Assembly (NCBI RefSeq): GCF_000203795.2
Contig: NW_006281106.1
Coordinates: 377,302-441,301, forward strand
Direction: 5' to 3'
DNA: 64,000 nucleotides
From: Batrachochytrium dendrobatidis JAM81
Lineage: Eukaryota; Chytridiomycota; Chytridiomycetes; Rhizophydiales
The notes under the pieces are model-generated. The model did not search any database and was not told the DNA's origin. It was given only the letters and a program-made list of their open reading frames with translations. This document shows positions 47,816 through 60,937 of the stretch, piece by piece (position 1 is the first letter of the stretch; each line of letters starts with the position of its first letter). Position numbers and translations under genes: made by a program.

Positions 47816-48125
47816 TCACTTATTTGATCTAGTGGGGGCTGCTTGCTGAGCTTGGTGTTCATCTTTTTCTGATACGAGAGCTTCTTTGTCTTGTGATTTA
47901 ATAGAGTCGATGAACTTTGTCAAGTGGTTGTAGGTAGTATAGTATGCCATTTGTACCTAATTGTCAGGGTGGAAAGCATGAAAGCATTGCTACTTGAGCT
48001 TGGAAAAGTACCGTTGATGGAATTCTAGAATATTAACATAAAGATTGCAAAGCAATGTATATAAATAATCACCAGATTCGTGATATGGATACTGATTAAC
48101 AAAGCGACGTGGTGGCCAAAAAGCT
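47816..48125 (-). CDS. Small multi-exon gene, product unknown
   Basis: Coding-like exons at about 48,070-48,125 (EAFWPPRRFVNQYPYHES), 47,994-48,024 and 47,816-47,956, separated by short introns. Two frames of the last exon are possible: one gives QMAYYTTYNHLTKFIDSIKS and runs to 47,816; the other ends earlier in ILPTTT. The first exon is not resolved. It may be a small mitochondrial or membrane protein; no assignment is made. Confidence 0.35.
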
Positions 48126-48252
48126 TCGGTGTATTAGTTCCCAAAAACCCAATTAATATTTAAACAAAAACCATTATTGGTACATCACCAATCCACCTCA
48201 TAAAAAGATCAAGGCTTTATTGAATAGATATCAGTCAAATGAAGTCTCGTTT

Positions 48253-49248
48253 CTAGTATTGAGAAGTTTGACGATCATAATTGGCACCCATGGCTTTCTT
48301 CAAAAGAAGATCAATGTCCTTGTCCTTGAGATCCTGTTTATCGATTATACACATTGTAGTTGTTATAGATCAGTTAGAGCCTGCCATTTATTTCACGCAT
48401 ACCTACACCTGGATCAATACTACAATAAATCAAGTACATACATCAAGACTCTGGGCAGAGATTTCAATGGCAAAGTTTTTGATGACCGACTTGACATCAG
48501 CAATATGCACAGAGAGTTTAGCCTTGCGCATTACCTTGACTTGAGTGCCACACCAGCTTACCAATACGAATTTAGCGCGTTTCGACTAGATTCAGGTAGT
48601 TAACAAGGGACAGGGTTGGCCAGTATCAGCACATCAGTAATACAGCATAGGGATTATACTTGATACCATAATTAAAGTAGCATAATTGCTGTATTCCAAT
48701 TAAAGAACAATATGATTGAACAAAGACAGAGGAGCAATTTAGACCACTTACAAGCTCATCATTTCCAACTACCTGGCGTACATAGCCAAAACTGGCCTTG
48801 CTTTCCCCTAGCTGCTGTTTGAATTCGGCAAAGCCACCAGTACCTAAGGTAAAGATATAGACGAGTATGCAAGACGTATATGCCCATTGAGGATAGACCC
48901 AAATGGTTAGTAACTACACTGAAGTCTCGAAACACCACGCGTCAACCCACCTGTCTTGGCCACCTTGAGAACATCTGTCTTATCATCAACATATTCCAGG
49001 AGTAACCTAGCCAAGCATACATGCTGATTAGTCTCATCAATCTAAAAAGGTATAAAAAAGACAGGAGAGTGCAGTTGGATCAAGTAGATATTTTGCCAGC
49101 AGATTATATGTTGTTCCAAGGAATGCCCAGCCATAGCTGGTTCAATTAAAATGATTAAAGATGGGAAAATAACAAACCAGTTTGTAGCAGACTTGTCATT
49201 TCGAACGTCTTCATAAGCTGCACCAATATCTCCTTCCAGTTGGACCAT
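48253..49248 (-). CDS. Coactosin-like actin-binding protein (ADF-H domain)
   Basis: At least five short exons spell one ADF-homology domain. The start is MVQLEGDIGAAYEDVRNDKS at 49,248, then LLLEYVDDKTDVLKVAKT, then GGFAEFKQQLGESKASFGYV. VMRKAKLSVHIADVKSVIKN is next, and KDKDIDLLLKKAMGANYDRQ ends at 48,253. The KxxKLSVHxxDVK and GANYD endings are typical of coactosin. Coactosin binds F-actin and competes with capping protein; the alpha subunit of capping protein is encoded 7 kb away. Exon edges were not all checked for phase. Confidence 0.85.
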
Positions 49249-49498
49249 TTTAAAAGTGAGTACGAGGTATAATTGGGCAATGGGTATCCGCAAAAGTCGA
49301 GATAAAGGCAAATGTGGCGAAGATGCAGCTTATAACTTTTGCTATTCTCTCCATGCTCATGTCACGTGTTGGTATGGGATTCATTTGGACTAAAAGCTTT
49401 CTCATTGATTTGGTGTTGCCAAGTTGGACATGTGGATTATGCTATGGGCGTGGACAGTGACAAAAACACAAATGTAAAACATGGACAGAGCATATAGA

Positions 49499-51022
49499 TC
49501 AATTCATTTGTAGTAAATCTTGAATCTCTTTCCACTGTAATCCCATTAAATACAGCACATGGAGCATGCTGGGCTGATTGATTCTTGCATCTGCCTGTTG
49601 CTGAACCTTGGGTTTAGCATTATATGCGATTCCCAATCCTGCTGCTGTCATCATTTGAAGATCATTTGCCCCATCTCCAACAGCAACAACCTAGATCGAA
49701 TTTAAAAAATATCTGTCAGCAATTTTGGCAAGATACAAGTATGCTGCTATTTATCTGTTTCATAAATACCTGATCCATATGGTCGATCAATTCTGCTTGG
49801 GCAATCACAGTCAACAGCTCTGCTTTTCTGGAAGCATCTACGACAGGACCAGAGGTGGATCCGGCAAAATGCTTACCATCGTCAGTAACTTTGAGATTGT
49901 TTGCAAAGGCGTAGTCCAGACGCAGTTCCGCCTGAACATATCGTGCTAACGGGAGGAATCCACCTAATCAAAAAGCAGAGCAATGTTAGCATCATATGGG
50001 CTTCCTGGCTAGTGTCAGACCAAAAAGTCGCCTACCAGAGATCACCGCAAGCTTACACCCAAGTCGCTTGAGCGCAACACAAAGATCTTTTACACCAGGA
50101 GAAAATACAATCGAGGAGCGAATTTCATCTAGTATAGATGCTGGATGTCCTTTGAGTAGCAAGACTCTTTGTTGTAAAGAGTCTCTAAAATCAATTTCGC
50201 CACGCCTAATGACATTCGTTAATCAGTACTGCAGAGCTTAATCATGACAAGCATAGATTCAACTTACATTGCCGACTCGGTGATTCGAGACACTTGGTCC
50301 ACAATACCAGCGTGTCTGGCTATTTCGTCAATAACCTCTTGTTGAATAAGTGTAGAGTCCATATCAAACACAAATAACCGTTTGTGTCTACGGAATACAT
50401 TCTCAAACTGAGCTGTAATATCAATACGATGTGATGATCCAAGTTGATACATGATTGAGCGTAATGCAGATAAAACTTCAGCCGAGTTCTTGCTTGCTGC
50501 TGATTCAATCCTGACAATAACGTCAATGGCAGTGGCTGGCTCCTTGTCTGGATCTGACAATGTTTTGATGCTGCAAACATGATGCTTTTTTTTTAAGCTT
50601 GCGATACTGGACAGTACTTGAACAATAATGCCAAGCGACAAACCATCTGTGGAAATCAAAGTGATAGCATACAGTTCAGACCCTTTAATGTTATTCAGCA
50701 CATCTGTAGATTCATGTTGGGGATTGATTGGATGAGCAAAGGAGTCTTGGATTCTTTGAAAAAGTGCAAGGGTTAATGGTTGATCCTTCAACAAAGGCTG
50801 GCAGATACTTAGAGCAAGCGAGGTTGCTTTGTTTGAGTTGAAAGTGTATGAGATGGTAGAGAGCTTTAAGCTACTCCAGTCCAGAGCAATTTCATTTGAA
50901 TGCGAGTGTAACTCATCAACTAACTGAGTTACCAGCTCTCCCTTTCCTGTACACCCAAGATCAAACATACGTTTGTAAGATTGATCTACAAATGGGTAAG
51001 CCGCAATCATTGAATAAAACAA
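49499..51022 (-). CDS. SER2: Phosphoserine phosphatase (SerB/SER2), HAD superfamily
   Basis: Four exons, complement(join(49499..49690,49770..49963,50036..50205,50268..51022)), 436 residues. The N-terminal half is longer than in bacterial SerB and ACT-like (LYAITLISTDGLSLGIIVQV). The HAD core has motif I RLFVFDMDSTLIQQEVIDE, a cap region with RGEIDFRDSL, motif II (LAVISGGF), the lysine region and motif IV GDGANDLQMM. The enzyme dephosphorylates phosphoserine, the last step of serine synthesis. All catalytic motifs are intact. Introns are 62-79 bp with GT-AG ends. Confidence 0.95.
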
Positions 51023-51249
51023 CTTTGATTTGTAATTTGCTCGACTCGGAATACATTATTGGCTGGAGGTCAAGAAGCATGTTGCCAAAGCACAATCAAA
51101 TACATGGCAGATTGCCCATGCACACACATCCCAAAGTGATATCATGTCGGTGTCCTATTTATTTATCTGCCGAACAATACACTCTTGATTAATCCACCCC
51201 TATGTATTCAAGTCTCACAATGGCAGAAAACCTAGTATAAGTGCAGGCA

Positions 51250-52598
51250 TTACAGCTCCATTCCTGGCGCTTCTTCGTCAGAAAAGGAGCCAATGGAGCT
51301 CATATCGTCCTCAGAGCTTTCATCAGTGGCAGCATCAGCTGCTTCCTTTGTTGCATAGTGTGATACGTACTCCTTGACTCTACTATCATAAGATGTCGGT
51401 TCTCTCATCAAAAGTGCTGCAGCTTCACCATTAAGAGGATCCGTCGGGTTAGGATATCTTAATAATTGTGGAAGGAATACCTCGAAAATATTGATCATAT
51501 CTATATCAGAAATTCAATGGTGGCAAATAGTGCCAATGAATGTTAGAATCAGCAAAAAGACACTCAAAACAGGATATTAAAATAAGTGTCCTGACCAAAC
51601 ATTGGACTCCATGTCTGATTAATTACATCTAGGCAGACAGATCCGCTTCTGTTATACACGAAATTGGTGGATTTGATCACAAAGCACATTTGCATATTAG
51701 CAAAATTGCTGGCCTTTGGAGTTAATACCATCAACTCTTACTCACAGTTCATCGATATTGGGGTGAAAAATCTTGTTCATAAACCCAATGGAAGGAGATT
51801 TATATGGGTACTGGTCTGGTAATTCAACATGAACCTTCCAAACTCCGCCACTAAAAGGTGCTATTAGAATATACAAACCAGTTGATTAGCTACAAAGCAA
51901 CGACTGAAGCAATTCTATTCCAAAACAATGTTTATAGACATCAAGGTGCAAGTCATATCTACATGGCTGCGCCACTATCTGAGCTCATTCGCCGATCGTT
52001 GATACAAAATCTTGGAACCTTTTGAATCAAGAAAACAGAGCTCTTCAAGCAAAAAAGTAATCGACAATGATGGAATGGCAGACCAGAATGCAATACATCT
52101 CTAGACATTACATGCACCTGACAGTAGTTGAAGACTTGATAAAAGTGGCAAACGACTTACTGTCAGTGGGTCCATGAAATCTAACATAGAATTCTAAGCG
52201 GTCAAGATATCAAACAATTTGAAGATTAGCTCATTGTCAAGGCACCAGCGAGTATCAAGGTTTATGTGGGTATATGACAAGAGATAGTTGCATAGAATAC
52301 GACAGGAGCCAAGAACCTGCCTTGCATATTATCATTGACCAGGGTGACTTCATAGTCGCTCATTAAACTGTATTCAAGTAGCCAGTAAATAGCATTGGCG
52401 TGAGTACCGTACTTATATATATGACAGCACATGGAGTATGCCAGGGAGAAGTAGATTCAAAGTGACTAATATTTAGACACTCCACCGACAATCTACCATG
52501 CTCATCAGTATAACAAAAGTAGCATTAGATATAGGGAATATGCAAGTGATATACAGTTTCATAACATCGGTCTCGATACGGCGTCTTGGTGAAGACAT
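51250..52598 (-). CDS. UBC8: Ubiquitin-conjugating enzyme E2 H (UBC8)
   Basis: Six exons, complement(join(51250..51500,51596..51648,51746..51860,52161..52193,52321..52367,52555..52598)), 180 residues (human UBE2H has 183). It starts [15 protein letters not shown]. The E2 fold follows ([31 protein letters not shown]), the catalytic Cys is in [13 protein letters not shown], and the acidic tail ends DEEAPGMEL as in UBE2H. It acts with the GID/CTLH ligase, which in yeast degrades gluconeogenic enzymes. The second intron joins in phase only with a GC donor (CAAG|GCAGGT). Confidence 0.96.
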
Positions 52599-52946
52599 TG
52601 CTATTGTGGTGGTGGCTGTTTATGGAACAGAGTAAGCGGATGGTAATTTAGTTGAAGTGTCTAAACAGTTCAGAGATAAAAGGTTAGTCGAGAAGCTGGA
52701 TAGGTTTTGATATGTCGACCCCTCTCCATTCATCCTAGAAGCTCATCGTCTTACAACTTGTGAACAATCGATAATTTCCCGAATTCAAGGAAAGTTGCAG
52801 CGCGTTGTTTTGCAGCTTGTCAGAATGCCAAATTAGAAATACATTCGCCTTGTTCCGTGGCTGAATAGATTGGTTCATTACTAATATTAGAGGATTTTAT
52901 TGTGCCAAAAAATCAGACAGCACTTGCTGTATCTTCCCTATCATAC
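52599..52946. other. UBC8 upstream region / PMS1 3' spacer
   Basis: 348 bp between the UBC8 start and the PMS1 stop, both genes on the minus strand. No gene or distinct motif seen. Confidence 0.5.
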
Positions 52947-55900
52947 TTATTCCGATAGTACTGCCAGTAGTCGCATGGTGGGACGACCATGAGGACAGTT
53001 CCAGGGCTGCTCAATACGTCCCATGTTCTCAATTATCGCACACATCTTGGCATAGGATAGCGGATCTCCAATCATTGTTGCTTGTCGACAGGCTTTAGAT
53101 GCAAAGTATTTAAGTGTGCGCGTGCAATGTGGAACTCGTTGCCCAGAAGCCGGTCCTAGTTTTGCTAATATTTCTTCTAAATCTACATAAAATGTAAGCG
53201 TTTAGTCATGTGCTATAGCAAATTTATAAAAGACTAACCAATCAAAACTTTGTAGTTTACAGTCCAGGATCAACCAAAATATAGTCAGTTTAAATGCTAT
53301 CCTACACACCTGCAATTCCCAAGTGAAGATCTCGAATATGAGGCACTGCTATAAGTTGAAAATAGTCACGGCCATCTTTCTCAATCTGTTCTAAAACAAA
53401 TCCTCGCTCACTATCAATGGAAAATAAATAAAAAAGTATTAAAAAACAATATATCTAGTTGGTGAATATTGCCCAGTTGTTGGGGACTTGAAAGATGCGA
53501 CAGAGTCGAGTATTTACCGGAGAGATTGTTTCCACTGTAATATCAAACGTTCTTGTTGATAGGTAAGTGTCAGTTCTAGTTTTCTAAATGGTATACAAAG
53601 GTTAGCATCAAGCATATTTAAATTAAATCAAGCAAAGCGCCTGACAACTCACTGTACAAGAGGCTGAAATGTAGTCATGGCTATCTGCTGCAAAGTTTCA
53701 TATCTATATTTTTCATCACTGTAAAAGATAGATTAAAACCAAAATTGTGTATTGCAACGCACCCACAAGATATATACTAGTGAATATTACCTTGCGTGCT
53801 GATCAATAATAAAAATCATATTTCCATGCAAGGCAAGAATAAATCCAAGATTAAATTGACCAAGAACAGTCATGGATTTAAAATCAGACTTTTGAATAAA
53901 TGTAGGCTCTGCTAGTTTACTATTTAACAGAATCCTGTGAGAGCGAGGATATAATTTGGTAAGTGTTTTCATAGATTTGAATCGGCGTCTCAATTGGTCC
54001 GTATTAACTTGCACTAGTCCGTTATAGTCCTGGTGCATTAACGAACCAATCGAGTCCATGGCGCTTTTAGATTGAAAATTGCAGTCAGGCATATTTTCAG
54101 AGTGATCTGTAACAAATCTGGAAATAGGCCGAGTTTTGATGGTCGAAATGCCAATTGGAAAGCTTTCAATGCTAGATCCCTGCGAGCTTCTCCCTTGAGA
54201 TGAAGAAATGGGATGATCAAACATTTCTCGCAATGGTCGAAGTGATCTTTGAATTCCTTCTTGAATCCCTTGAATCAAAGCCGCTTCGTTAAGAATGGCA
54301 AGTAGTCGTTTATCAGGTGAAATATTTACATCAATCCATCCTATTTTATAGTTTAATCAATAAATCATCCAAGTAGGTCATGCCAATACCAATGGTATGA
54401 AATACAACAAAATGCTTCCAATAATGTAATGCACATCAAATCAATCGATAAAAAAATTACCTGGATCCACAGAAATATTTAGAATAAAAATAGGATTTTG
54501 AGTAGTTACAAAATCATGATATGTATCATTGATACTCTTTGATACCTGAAAATACAACACTATAAGTAAATCACACTTTTGGTTTATATAAATTCAAGTA
54601 TAAAAATAACCACCTTTGCAATATCAACAGGGCGTCTGTTGACAAAAATAAACTGTCGATCGCGACCTGTTCTTCCACATCCCAATTGTGGTCTTTAAAC
54701 ACATCATGTAGCAATCAGAGTCTGCCATACAAATGACTAGATAGTTTAAATACAACTTCTTACTTGGAGAGAAGCCCAGATACCACTACTGGTGATGCAT
54801 GAGCTTCTTCTAAATTGAAGGTTTCTGCTGTGATTTTGTCCAACTTGACAGAGGAATCGTTCGTATTACTTTTGTGGGTAAATTCAAAGCGAATATCCAA
54901 AAGAGATTTACAAAACGCTGCACCAAATACAGAAATAACATTTTCTCGTAACACGTTAGATCCTTTTGTTTGAAGTATATTGCTTTTGGATCTGTCAAAT
55001 CGCATTTGTTGAATGGAGGTAGAATATGAATTGCCAGGCTCACAAAATTAGATTCAAGAATTCAACTAGTGCTTTTTGCAATACAAAATATGTTACACAC
55101 CTTACCCTTTACTAGACACATTTAGAAAATTGATCCGAACACCAGTACTTGATAGAGCGTATGCTTGCACACATTCAATGCATTTTATGTATTCCTTTTT
55201 GATTTGTCGTTTAAACTCGCATAATCGTACTGGAAGTTGAGAGAATATATTGGTAATCTGAATGGTTGTACCTAAATACAAATATCATGACACTAAGTAT
55301 GTGTATGCGGGAGATGATAGTTTTATAATAAATCTAACCTGGTGCACGAGCAATACGACTTTTTTGAATAACCTCTCCACTCAAATTATATTCCAATTTA
55401 AAGCCCAAAGGCATAGTTTCTTTAGTGCAGGTTGTGAGACTAACTTTGGAAATAGTGCATAGCGAGTTCAAGGCTTCACCCCGGAATCCAAAACTGTTGA
55501 TTGTGCTAATGTCCTCAAATTCCGAAATTTTGGAAGTATAATATCGTTTACCTATATGAATACAACGATCAAGACAAAGTTGGGCAATGCAAGATATTAA
55601 ACTGGATCAGTCGGTTTGCGACAACTAACAGAAAGTGTATTGACAAGACTCAATGCAGGACAGTTATTTGGAATGCATGCCCAAATAATTCATAAAGACT
55701 TACCAATAACAGCAAGATCAACTTCAGATATGCCACACCCATTATCTAAATGCATTAAAATTATCAGTTTATAACTATTTCTTCAAGACATTCCGGAATG
55801 TTGAACGGAACAACATTAATGTCTGGTTTGTACATGAGTTTTAGATTGTACGAATACAGACAAGTATTTCCATGAAAACAGCAAATCTACTTGCCAGAAA

Positions 55901-56154
55901 CTTCAATAGAATCAGCTCCATTCTCAGTAAGTTTGATGTCAATGTTTGTAGCACCAGCATCCAGACTGTTCTCCACCAGTTCCTACACCCATTGCATTAG
56001 TTTAGAGTACAAGACAGTAGATATTACATCATTCAAGTGGGGCAATCAAGGCAATCAGTATTCGGATAAATACCTTTACAATACCAGCCAAGTCAATGAC
56101 CACTTGCTGCGAGCATATCTGTCTGATGAGGTGTTTATCGAGCTTTTGAATCAT
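52947..56154 (-). CDS. PMS1: MutL homologue PMS1 (PMS2 in animals), mismatch-repair endonuclease
   Basis: Many exons from ATG 56,154 to a TAA at 52,947. The N-terminal GHKL ATPase has [21 protein letters not shown] and [13 protein letters not shown] transducer domain follows ([29 protein letters not shown]). A Ser-rich linker leads to the endonuclease domain with [12 protein letters not shown], matching DQHA(x)2E(x)4E, and CPHGRPTMR near the end. The exact pattern identifies the PMS1/PMS2 branch rather than MLH1. With MLH1 it nicks DNA during mismatch repair in the nucleus. Motifs are intact. Exon edges in the middle are approximate. The start is 60 bp from that of the divergent capping-protein gene. 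Confidence 0.93.
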
Positions 56155-56214
56155 CAATGAATACAAGAAATACCGTTGAAACTCGCGTCTTTTATTTTCA
56201 GCCAAAAACCTCGA
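56155..56214. promoter_or_regulatory. 60-bp bidirectional promoter (PMS1 / capping protein alpha)
   Basis: Only 60 bp separates the two divergent start codons. Leaders must be extremely short or transcripts overlap. Confidence 0.55.
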
Positions 56215-57875
56215 ATGACTGCGACTGACGCCGAGAAGCTCGAGATTGTGTCTGGCTTTATCAAGGACAGCCCGCCTGGAGAGATTAACGATGTGTTCAA
56301 TGGTACATATTACTGATACATACTGAATTCAAAGTGTAACTTTTATATCAGCCTGAAAACAGTCGTTTTATATACTGCCATTGTCCTCATCTTGTAACAA
56401 GGTCCATTCAGACCAAATATCATGTATTGGTAGATCTGGCATCTATGATTCCATACAGACTAGATACGCTTGATTACAGGCCGTCTTATATTGATTCAAT
56501 ACTCTGTTCATCTCTATTCATTATCTTTCATTCTTGATAGTATAGCAGAGTTTTTGAATCTGGCAACTTGCTATTGCCAGGGGTTGACATATGATATGAG
56601 TGTATCGGTAGAAACATTTCTGACTATCCATCTAATGGTTTCATTCTTACTGTAGATGTTCGGTCTCTTGTAGCGGACGACTCGCTGTTGCAAAATACCA
56701 TTGAATCGACTTTTGCTGACCATCATGCAAAGCAGCTTGTCAGTGTTCAAGTCCCTTCCAAGGACTATGAGGTATATTCTAATGGCTTCATATTGGCTCA
56801 GTCCCGCTTATATGATTGCATATTAGTTGAAATATCAATTTATGAAAGGTTATTCTAGGCGAGTATGGCTGCATTGAACCCAGCAAATATGTTGATCCAC
56901 GTTCTGGTCAGGCCCTTATTGTAGATCTTGTGCATCAGGTAGAGATTTGTTGATGCTCATTTTATTACCCAACTGTTTGGTATTAATATTTGTATCTGTT
57001 GAATTAGACTGTCAAAAGTGTCGAACCATATCATTCCAAGTGCTCTGCACACTTGCTTGATCAGAGGTACGGTTGAACCAGTTGACAAGTTTTGTAACAG
57101 TTTAGTTTGCATCAAGACTGATTACTTTTGACTCAAATTTCCAGAGCTGCGCTTGATGTTGCAGTTCAAGAGTACACTGCTAGTTTTTATCCATCTTCAG
57201 TATGCACAGTTTGGGCTACAGAGGACGAGGCGCTGGTTATTGCTATAGTAGCCAACAAGTATCATCCCGATAGTTTTTGGTACAAGAATTTGTATTAGTG
57301 TTTTACTGTGTTGCGCTTTGAAATTGCTGATACAGCATGTAAATATATATACGGCTACACTAGGTCTGGCCGATGGCGTTCACTGTGGAGATTGGAGCCC
57401 AAATCGTCAATGCTTACTGGATCTGCAAAAGTTCAAGTTCACTATTACGAAGACGGAAATGTTCAGCACAATAGCACACAGGATTATTCTGTGAGCATTA
57501 CCGCGTCTGATGTAAGTTATGGATTGACAAGGTATTGCTTATCAAAGGGTTATACTCATGATTACAGGGTTCAACTTGATTCTTTGTATCAAAATTCAGC
57601 AGGAGCCTTCAACACTTGCTGCTACTGTTATCAAGCATATAAGCAAGCTGGAAGCAGAGTATCAGACAACATTGAATGATCAACATAATCGCCTTGCGCT
57701 CGAGACATTTAAATCCTTGCGTCGCGCTCTGCCAATTTCTCGGACTAAAATTGAATGGCAGGGAATTCTGTCGTGTAAGTTATTTTAACATGGCTTTATT
57801 GGATCAAGGCATTGTGGTTATTAACGGCCTTGTAAATATGTAGACAAAATTGGATCGGAGCTTGTTTCCAAATGA
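56215..57875 (+). CDS. CAP1: F-actin capping protein alpha subunit
   Basis: About seven exons. It starts MTATDAEKLEIVSGFIKDSP, then EINDVFN, GCIEPSKYVDPRSGQALIVD, SGRWRSLWRLEP and KVQVHYYEDGNVQ. The C-terminal helix and tentacle follow (ETFKSLRRALPISRTKIEW, YKIGSELVSK). All are conserved CapZ-alpha features in order. It pairs with a beta subunit to cap the barbed ends of actin filaments. The last intron joins in phase (TCGT|GTAAGT ... TAG|AC) to give SYKIG. The gene appears complete. Confidence 0.93.
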
Positions 57876-57895
57876 TCATTTTCATTTATATGAGA

Positions 57896-59288
57896 CTATC
57901 GTCCATATTCCATAATAGGCAAAAACTTTTTTTCAGATTCTTTATATTTTGACACATTTTTGCGTACATCACTTGGGAGCTTTTCATAGCACCGTTTGCA
58001 CATTGGCTTGTTATCCCATTCCATAAACCTGACTTTTCCATCGGCTAGTGCACAAAAACAGCCCATACACATAAAATGTTGTTCACACCAGCGAGTGCCA
58101 AGTGCAGAAACAACTGTGCATGGTATCAATGTGAATAAACAAACCCCGTTGCCAATTACAGACAGAAAATACAATTTAATGTTAGCTGCGTCAACTGGGT
58201 ACCAAATAGTTTAATTCACCTTCCATGGCAACATACCGTTTCCTTTTGCAGCAGATTTGCAATATTGGCATACAGATCCAGTCAGCTCTTTATAATGTGC
58301 TTCACAGTAAGGTTGCGAGTTTAATTCAAAATAAGGTGCACCGTCAAAAGGTTTTTCACATTTCCAACAAGAAAAATGCTCTGGATGATAGATTTTTCCA
58401 ATTGCGCTTGTGGATCGACCAACAATTGGCTTGCGACACGCATAGCAAATCTGCGCCATGTTCTTTTCATAATCTGCCATACAGAATAGCTTGCCTTCGT
58501 ATTCTTTTGCAGTGCTAGTTAACACTTCACAGCAGGTTGCACAAGTAAAATGCGAAGCATGAAAGGCTTGACCTCGCAACAATAGTCCAGTTCCATCAAA
58601 GATTTGACGTTTACAATTTGCACAAATTTCTTGGGTTTGTGGATCTACTTCTGTATATTAAGCTTTGTAAGTGATTTTGTGAATGGGTCCAAAAATCATT
58701 TCAAATAAACTTGGATTTTTTCAACAGCATATCAGCACCTACCTTGACTCTTTTTTTTGGTAGAGTCAATAGGGCATACCTTACAGTATGGCTTGTCGTC
58801 CTTTCGAATAAACGTAGATCCTACCAATGGTCTGCCACAGTTTTCACTAGTGTATATAAATGACTTGTCAGATTCAAACTAAAGCACATTCAAATAATGT
58901 CAAACCAAGACCTACCAGTTGAAATGCTCGATATGCCATTTTGCATCTAACGCCGACACGCACTTTCCAACAATAACATCTCCACATTTGGCACATCGAG
59001 CTCTATGAGTTGATGTAGTTTTAATACGTTAGTGTCTATGGTTGTAAAAAACTTGCCAATAATTTAAAATGTAGAGCAAGCAATATTAGTATACCCATAT
59101 AGAACACTATGGTCATCTTCGCAATAAAAGTTTCCCTCTGCTTCGAAAAAAATGTTGTTTTTGAACGGTTCAAGACACTGATGGCATACAAAGCATTCTT
59201 TATGGTACTTTTTTTGTGTTGTTGAAACATGAGCACCAATGATAGGTTCCCGACAGACTCTACATGAGTCTGTGCCTGTGGTTGTCAT
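57896..59288 (-). CDS. PINCH-type protein with five LIM domains
   Basis: Exons encode five successive LIM zinc fingers. The first starts CRVCREPIIGAHVSTTQ, the second CAKCGDVIVGKCVSALD, then a third (CGRPLVGSTFIRKDDKPYC), a fourth (CYACRKPIVGRSTSAIGK) and a fifth. The tail is CKRCYEKLPSDVRKNVSKYK, very close to the PINCH (LIMS) C-terminus. An upstream in-frame Met (59,369) is an alternative start. In animals PINCH links integrin-linked kinase to actin at adhesion sites. Integrin-adhesome pieces are known to survive in some non-animal opisthokonts, so an adhesion or cortical-actin role is plausible. Some exon edges are approximate. Confidence 0.88.
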
Positions 59289-59577
59289 ATTTATTAAGCT
59301 TTGGCAACAAGGCACAGACGTGGATTTTGTTGAAATGAGCGTGTTTAAGGATTCAATAAGAATATTCAAACCAAGCTATTTGCACAGTATGTAAATGACA
59401 TCTTTAATCAATAAGCTTGGACAGTATGATGTGTTAATAGCCCATGACGAGATACCGTCAAGGCAGTATCGACTTTCATCAGATAACGTGACAAAATTCA
59501 AGATCACGTGTCAAGAATGACATTTGGCTCTTTGGCAAGTCCATGCAAATTCCTAGTTTTCGTTACATTCAGCAATC

Positions 59578-60814
59578 ATGGTTTGTGCACCGTCTGTCTG
59601 TTATCGACCATCAGTTCATCCATCAGCTCATCCATCCATGCACGCATAAAGTGCATTCGTGTAGTTTATTGTCTGGATATTTAGGCATCATGGATGGATA
59701 GACACTTGGATGGCAGGTGAATGGACTTGAGTACTTGGACTAATCTTTCCTGTTATTGTTATGTATTGTTGTATAGGGCCGTGGACCAAAGAAGCACCTT
59801 AAGAGAGTACGTTTGAATGTTATGAAGATAGTATTAATCTATGATCTTGTACAAGAACGGTCGATTTCAAGTTGATACTGACAGACTGCCTTTTGCATTT
59901 GTTACAACTTATTGACTATTTACAGCTCAATGCTCCAAAGCACTGGATGCTTGACAAACTAACCGGTACTTGGGCTCCTAAGCCCTCTGCCGGTCCTCAC
60001 AAGACTCGCGAGTGCCTGCCTCTCATTGTCTTCATTCGCAATCGTCTTCGATATGCTCTCACCAATCAGGAGACCAAGGCTATTGTCAACCAGCGTCTCA
60101 TCAAGGTTGATGGAAAAGTCAGGACTGACATGACTTATCCCGCTGGATTCATGGGTGAGTTTTGTATGATTGACAGCTGGATAGATCTGCAAATGAAATT
60201 TTTCACGGATAATTTTGGAGCATCTCGATCGTTGTCGTTATCCATACTGACACGATTTCTTGTGAATGTTAACTTGTGGAATAGACGTCATCTCCATCGA
60301 AAAGACTGGAGAGAACTTCCGTCTGATTTACGATGTCAAGGGCCGTTTCACCATCCACCGCATCACAGATGAGGAGGCCAAGTACAAGCTTTGCAAAGTC
60401 AGGCAAGTCAAGATTGGCCAAAAGGCAATCCCTTACATTGTCACTCACGATGGTCGCACTATCCGTTACCCTGACCCTCTTGTCAAGGTTAACGACACTG
60501 TCAAAGTTGACATTGCCACTGGAAAGTTTACTGAATACATCAAGTTTGACTCTGGCAACATCGCCTATGTCACTGGTGGTCGTAACATGGGCCGTATTGG
60601 TGTAATCACTCACCGTGAGAAGCATCACGGTGGTTTTGAAATTGTTCACATCAAGGATGCTGTTGACCACACATTTGCCACTCGTATCTCCAACGTGTTT
60701 GTTGTTGGCCAAGGTAATCAGTCCTGGATCTCTCTTCCCAAGGGTAAGGGTGTCAAGCTCACCATTTCCGAAGAGCGTGACAGACGTCGCGAAAAGCTTC
60801 TTGCCTCGCAGTAA
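59578..60814 (+). CDS. RPS4: 40S ribosomal protein S4
   Basis: Four exons, join(59578..59580,59777..59806,59926..60154,60285..60814), 263 residues, the same as human RPS4. The first exon is just the ATG, a pattern seen in ribosomal-protein genes. Then [30 protein letters not shown], the S4 RNA-binding region, a KOW segment ([14 protein letters not shown]) and the end RREKLLASQ. It is part of the small ribosomal subunit. Codons are more C/G-ending than in neighbours (GTC, ATC, AAG), as expected for a highly expressed gene. Confidence 0.97.
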
Positions 60815-60937
60815 ATGCATTGGCGTCAAGGTTAATAAATTGGATTGTGCAATTCTCAATGTGCATTTTTAATAATTTCAGAGTGATTATGTTTGGATCA
60901 AGTAATTCAAATTAATGTTTGGTAGTAATACTGGAGT

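Noticed and set aside
60269..60859. 196-codon minus-strand frame opposite RPS4
   Set aside because: Mirror frame of a biased, highly expressed gene; composition follows its codons.
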